Shown here piece after piece: positions 61,360-64,000 of a stretch of 64,000 nt of DNA. The stretch is from Brachypodium distachyon (taxonomy: Eukaryota; Streptophyta; Magnoliopsida; Poales; Poaceae), in NCBI RefSeq assembly GCF_000005505.3, contig NC_016132.3, positions 6,696,001-6,760,000 of the forward strand, written 5' to 3'. Position 1 is the first letter of the stretch. Each line of letters starts with the position of its first letter. The notes under the pieces were generated by a model, which worked only from the letters and a program-made list of their open reading frames with translations, was not told the DNA's origin and made no database searches. The position numbers and the translations under genes are program-made.

Positions 61360-63199
61360 GAGACAGTTGTAACGAAAATCACCGGTTTGCTAATTTTCGC
61401 GTAGAACCATCGCAATTCAGTGAAATTGTTGCGCATAGCACTGATTTCATCAATTGTGGCGTATAAGCACGTTTCTGACCGGCCAGGCCCACATGTCAGG
61501 TTGACTGGGGCTAGAGGTGTCCGTTAGCGCCGCTTGGACCGTTTCGTTTTCTGGCTTCATTATTGGACTCCGTCGCTGCTCCCAGCTAGTGTCGCTGTCG
61601 ACGTCTAGGGATCCAGCCCCTTCCTTGCCGTCCGGTTGCCCATATCCCTCCTTCTTATCCCCTACCTGAGCTCTCCCCTCCTCGCATCTCTGCTTTCTCT
61701 TCTTCTCTCCCTCCCGCAAATCGCGCCGCCGCATGGAACCACCGCCCCAGCCGATTTCCGCCCCCGTGAGCACCTTCGTGACCACCGCAACAGCCCCGCG
61801 GACCCGCATACACACCGCCCGAGCCTGTCCTGCGCCCGAGCCTCGTTGCCGCCGCTTTTTTTTCAACTCCGGCGGGAGGTCCGCCGATCCCGCTCCGCTT
61901 CTCCGCGGCCTCCCTTGCCTATCCTACGCGCGCGGGAGCACCGCGACGGCTCCCCAAACCCGATGGCGCTCTCGATCTCGCCGTCCGCGCCCTGGAGCTC
62001 CTCCGTGCCGTCGACCATGTCATCCGCCTCGACCTCGCAGTTGCGACCCACGTCCGCCGCCTCCTGTTCGATTCCGACGCTTCCAGGAGGTTTGCCGCAA
62101 GGCCGCGCATCTCGAAGACAAGGTGGTTTCCCCACGCGTCGCCCAAATCAAGCTCGACGGCGCTTCGCCGGAGCTCAGGAAGACAAGCACGCGAGGCGGG
62201 TCCAGGCGGCGGGTGACGAAGATGTGATTTCGACAATGTCCATATCGATGGACTTGTATCAAGGGAAAATTTGGAGTGTGTGTTGGCGAACTCGTCGGCT
62301 AACAAGGACACATGGACGCGATTTACCCAGGTTCAGGGCCCTTGATGAGGTAATACCCCTACGTCCTGCTTGTCGGATCTGTATTGATGAGTCGATTACA
62401 ATTGGGTGCCGCAGAGTCTAGATGCACCGAGTCGTCGAGTGCATCTAGGCGACTTGTATCTAAGTTGGGTGTCTCCCCTTGGCTCCCCCTCCTGATCCTT
62501 TATATATGCAAGAAATCAGGTCTCAGGTAGAGTCTAAGTCGGTTACAATGAGGAGATATAGTCTAATTAATCTTCCTTATCTCGAATCGCAATACTTGGC
62601 AGTAGACTCCTGAAGTCGAAATAGGCTTCCTTGTGAGCCTCCAACTGAGCTGTACTGGGTATACTTGAGTTGAGTACGTGGTTAGTCAGCGGGCTCGCAG
62701 CCAACGGCAGAGAGCTTCGCGTGCGCTTGAGCGGGATTGCTCGTGCACCGGGCGGCGCTGTGGGGATAAGAAAAGGGAGCAGAGGAAGGAGCTTCGGGGG
62801 GAGATGAAAAAAAGTGGGGTGAGGGAGACAGAGCATGGCCAGGTGAGGAGATAAGGAGGAGGGAGGCTAGCTTGGGGATAGGAACAGGGAGCAGAGCAGG
62901 CAGGGACGGACGGGGCAGGAGGCATAGGACGGCCGGCCGGCCGGCTACAGGAGCGGAGAAGAGGCACGCACAGGAGATGTTGGCGGGAGGTTCCGGGCAC
63001 AAACCAGAGAAACGTAACTAATGGAAGTCGCTAACGCCACCTCGGCCTGGTCAACTTGACATGTGGGCTCGGTCCGTCAGAAACGTGCTTATACGCCGCA
63101 ATCGACAAAATTCGTGCTATGAGCAAAAACTTCACTGAATTGTGGTGGTTCTACACAAAAATTAGCAAATTTTGTGGGTTTTTGTTACACCTGTTTCCA
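61360..63199. mobile_element. Long-inverted-repeat element, possible Pack-MULE
   Basis: Inverted repeats of about 170 bp at 61360-61531 and 63028-63199 (shared: TTTGCTAATTTT, GTAGAACCA, AATTCAGTGAA, GGCGTATAAGCACGTTTCTGAC, CCCACATGTCA). The interior is GC-rich and contains an open stretch at about 61963-62115 that reads DGALDLAVRALELLRAVDHV... RLLFDSDASRRF and looks like a captured gene exon; I cannot name the gene. 62230-62690 resembles LTR-type sequence nested inside. No transposase. A 9-bp target duplication is not clear. Confidence 0.55.
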
Positions 63200-64000
63200 T
63201 TTCTATTTCTAGAGGAACCACTAGCCGACGAAATGAAAAGGCCCACTTCCGATTTTTGGAACCAGTACGTCCAACTGTGAACTGTCCAAGGCTGCTACGT
63301 CGGATGATCGGATCAGTGGACCAGTCGGGTGTGTCTGGCTGCCTGCAGCTCTGCATCTGTGCCCTGGCGCCAAGCGACCAGACTGCCAAAGCCACTGCTC
63401 CCGTGTAGTGTAGCCCCTACCCTGACATCCCGTGCTACCAACCGAAACCAGGTGCATTTTGAACGTTCCACAGGCTGCCTCGCAACGTTGTTCTGCCCGT
63501 CAGGACCCCACTGAATCACGACCCTCAACGTGTCTACGGACGCGTAGACGAGCCTACTTTACATACCAGACCAACCTCTGCTAGTATCAAATGTTCAGCA
63601 ACGTTATATTTCCCAGCCATGTGTACAAACGCGTGCCTACATAAATTAATACAGTATTATCTACGGTGTTTCATGTATGAATATCAGCGCAAACACACAA
63701 TCGTCATTTCAGCATCTACTTATGTCAACCAGCAGTATTCATACATTTGGAAATTGGAACCAGCACAAAAATTCAGTCTGTATTTGAAGCCAGGTTATTT
63801 TAAGTCCCACACACGGCAACTGACCAAATTATTGACAGTAAAAATGGGTATAAATAGAATTTTCTAAAAATCCTAAACCCTATCACCTACCAAGGCACGT
63901 GGCTGCCATTCCATAGCCCACCACAATAGCACAGTCACGCATCATTGGCATTTGACTTAGATGGTGTTTTTTCTTCTTTGCAATGTGGGTGGAGGCTGCT
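63200..64000. other. Right-edge sequence with nothing recognised
   Basis: No conserved coding pattern, RNA gene or clear repeat was seen. Confidence 0.4.

Noticed and set aside
1..64000. CRISPR arrays, bacterial operons, riboswitches
   Set aside because: Plant nuclear sequence with spliced genes; no regularly spaced direct repeats and no prokaryotic signals.

Overview
This window is nuclear DNA from a grass (Poaceae). The evidence is spliced genes with GT-AG introns and very GC-rich coding starts (for example the TPT and LRR kinase genes), many Stowaway-type MITEs with grass-style ends, LINE and Mutator-like elements, and proteins closest in my memory to rice, maize and barley families. From memory, rice carries GLK2, TPT and an HSL1-like kinase close together on the short arm of chromosome 1, so this is probably the syntenic block in a pooid or related grass. 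The species cannot be fixed from the sequence alone.

Layout from left to right. (1) 1-3.0 kb: the 5' half of a GOLDEN2-LIKE (GLK2-type) transcription factor on the minus strand, cut by the window edge. (2) 10.3-10.7 kb: a two-exon TAXIMIN-type cysteine-rich peptide gene. (3) 11.4-12.5 kb: a single-exon KDEL-type papain-like cysteine endopeptidase ending in HDEL. (4) 14.4-19.7 kb: a rearranged region with a broken DUF1618 copy joined to a decayed copy of the taximin promoter and exon 1, then a 3'-truncated LINE and a SINE-like retroposon. (5) 20.0-21.6 kb: a two-exon family-1 UDP-glycosyltransferase. (6) 26.4-29.2 kb: a DUF1618 gene with one in-frame stop, a decayed taximin exon 2 beside it, and a short LINE with a perfect 16-bp target-site duplication. 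(7) 30.8-34.7 kb: a three-exon type II DnaJ (HSP40) gene. (8) 36.0-39.8 kb: a 12-exon chloroplast triose-phosphate/phosphate translocator (TPT). (9) 44.0-50.1 kb: a complete Mutator-like element with about 245-bp terminal inverted repeats, inserted in an LTR-like sequence. (10) 54.1-57.1 kb: a two-exon HAESA-like LRR receptor kinase. (11) 57.2-64 kb: mostly non-genic, with a miRNA-like foldback and a second long-inverted-repeat element carrying GC-rich, gene-like sequence.

The host genes are independent housekeeping or signalling genes, not an operon-like system. GLK2 (chloroplast development) and TPT (triose-phosphate export) both serve photosynthesis, but their proximity is probably ancestral gene order. 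I found no clearly new biological system. The most unusual points are the twice-broken taximin/DUF1618 duplication, the intact-ended Mutator-like element nested in an LTR, a UGT lacking the usual first Trp of its PSPG box, and a one-residue-longer loop in the GLK2 DNA-binding domain.
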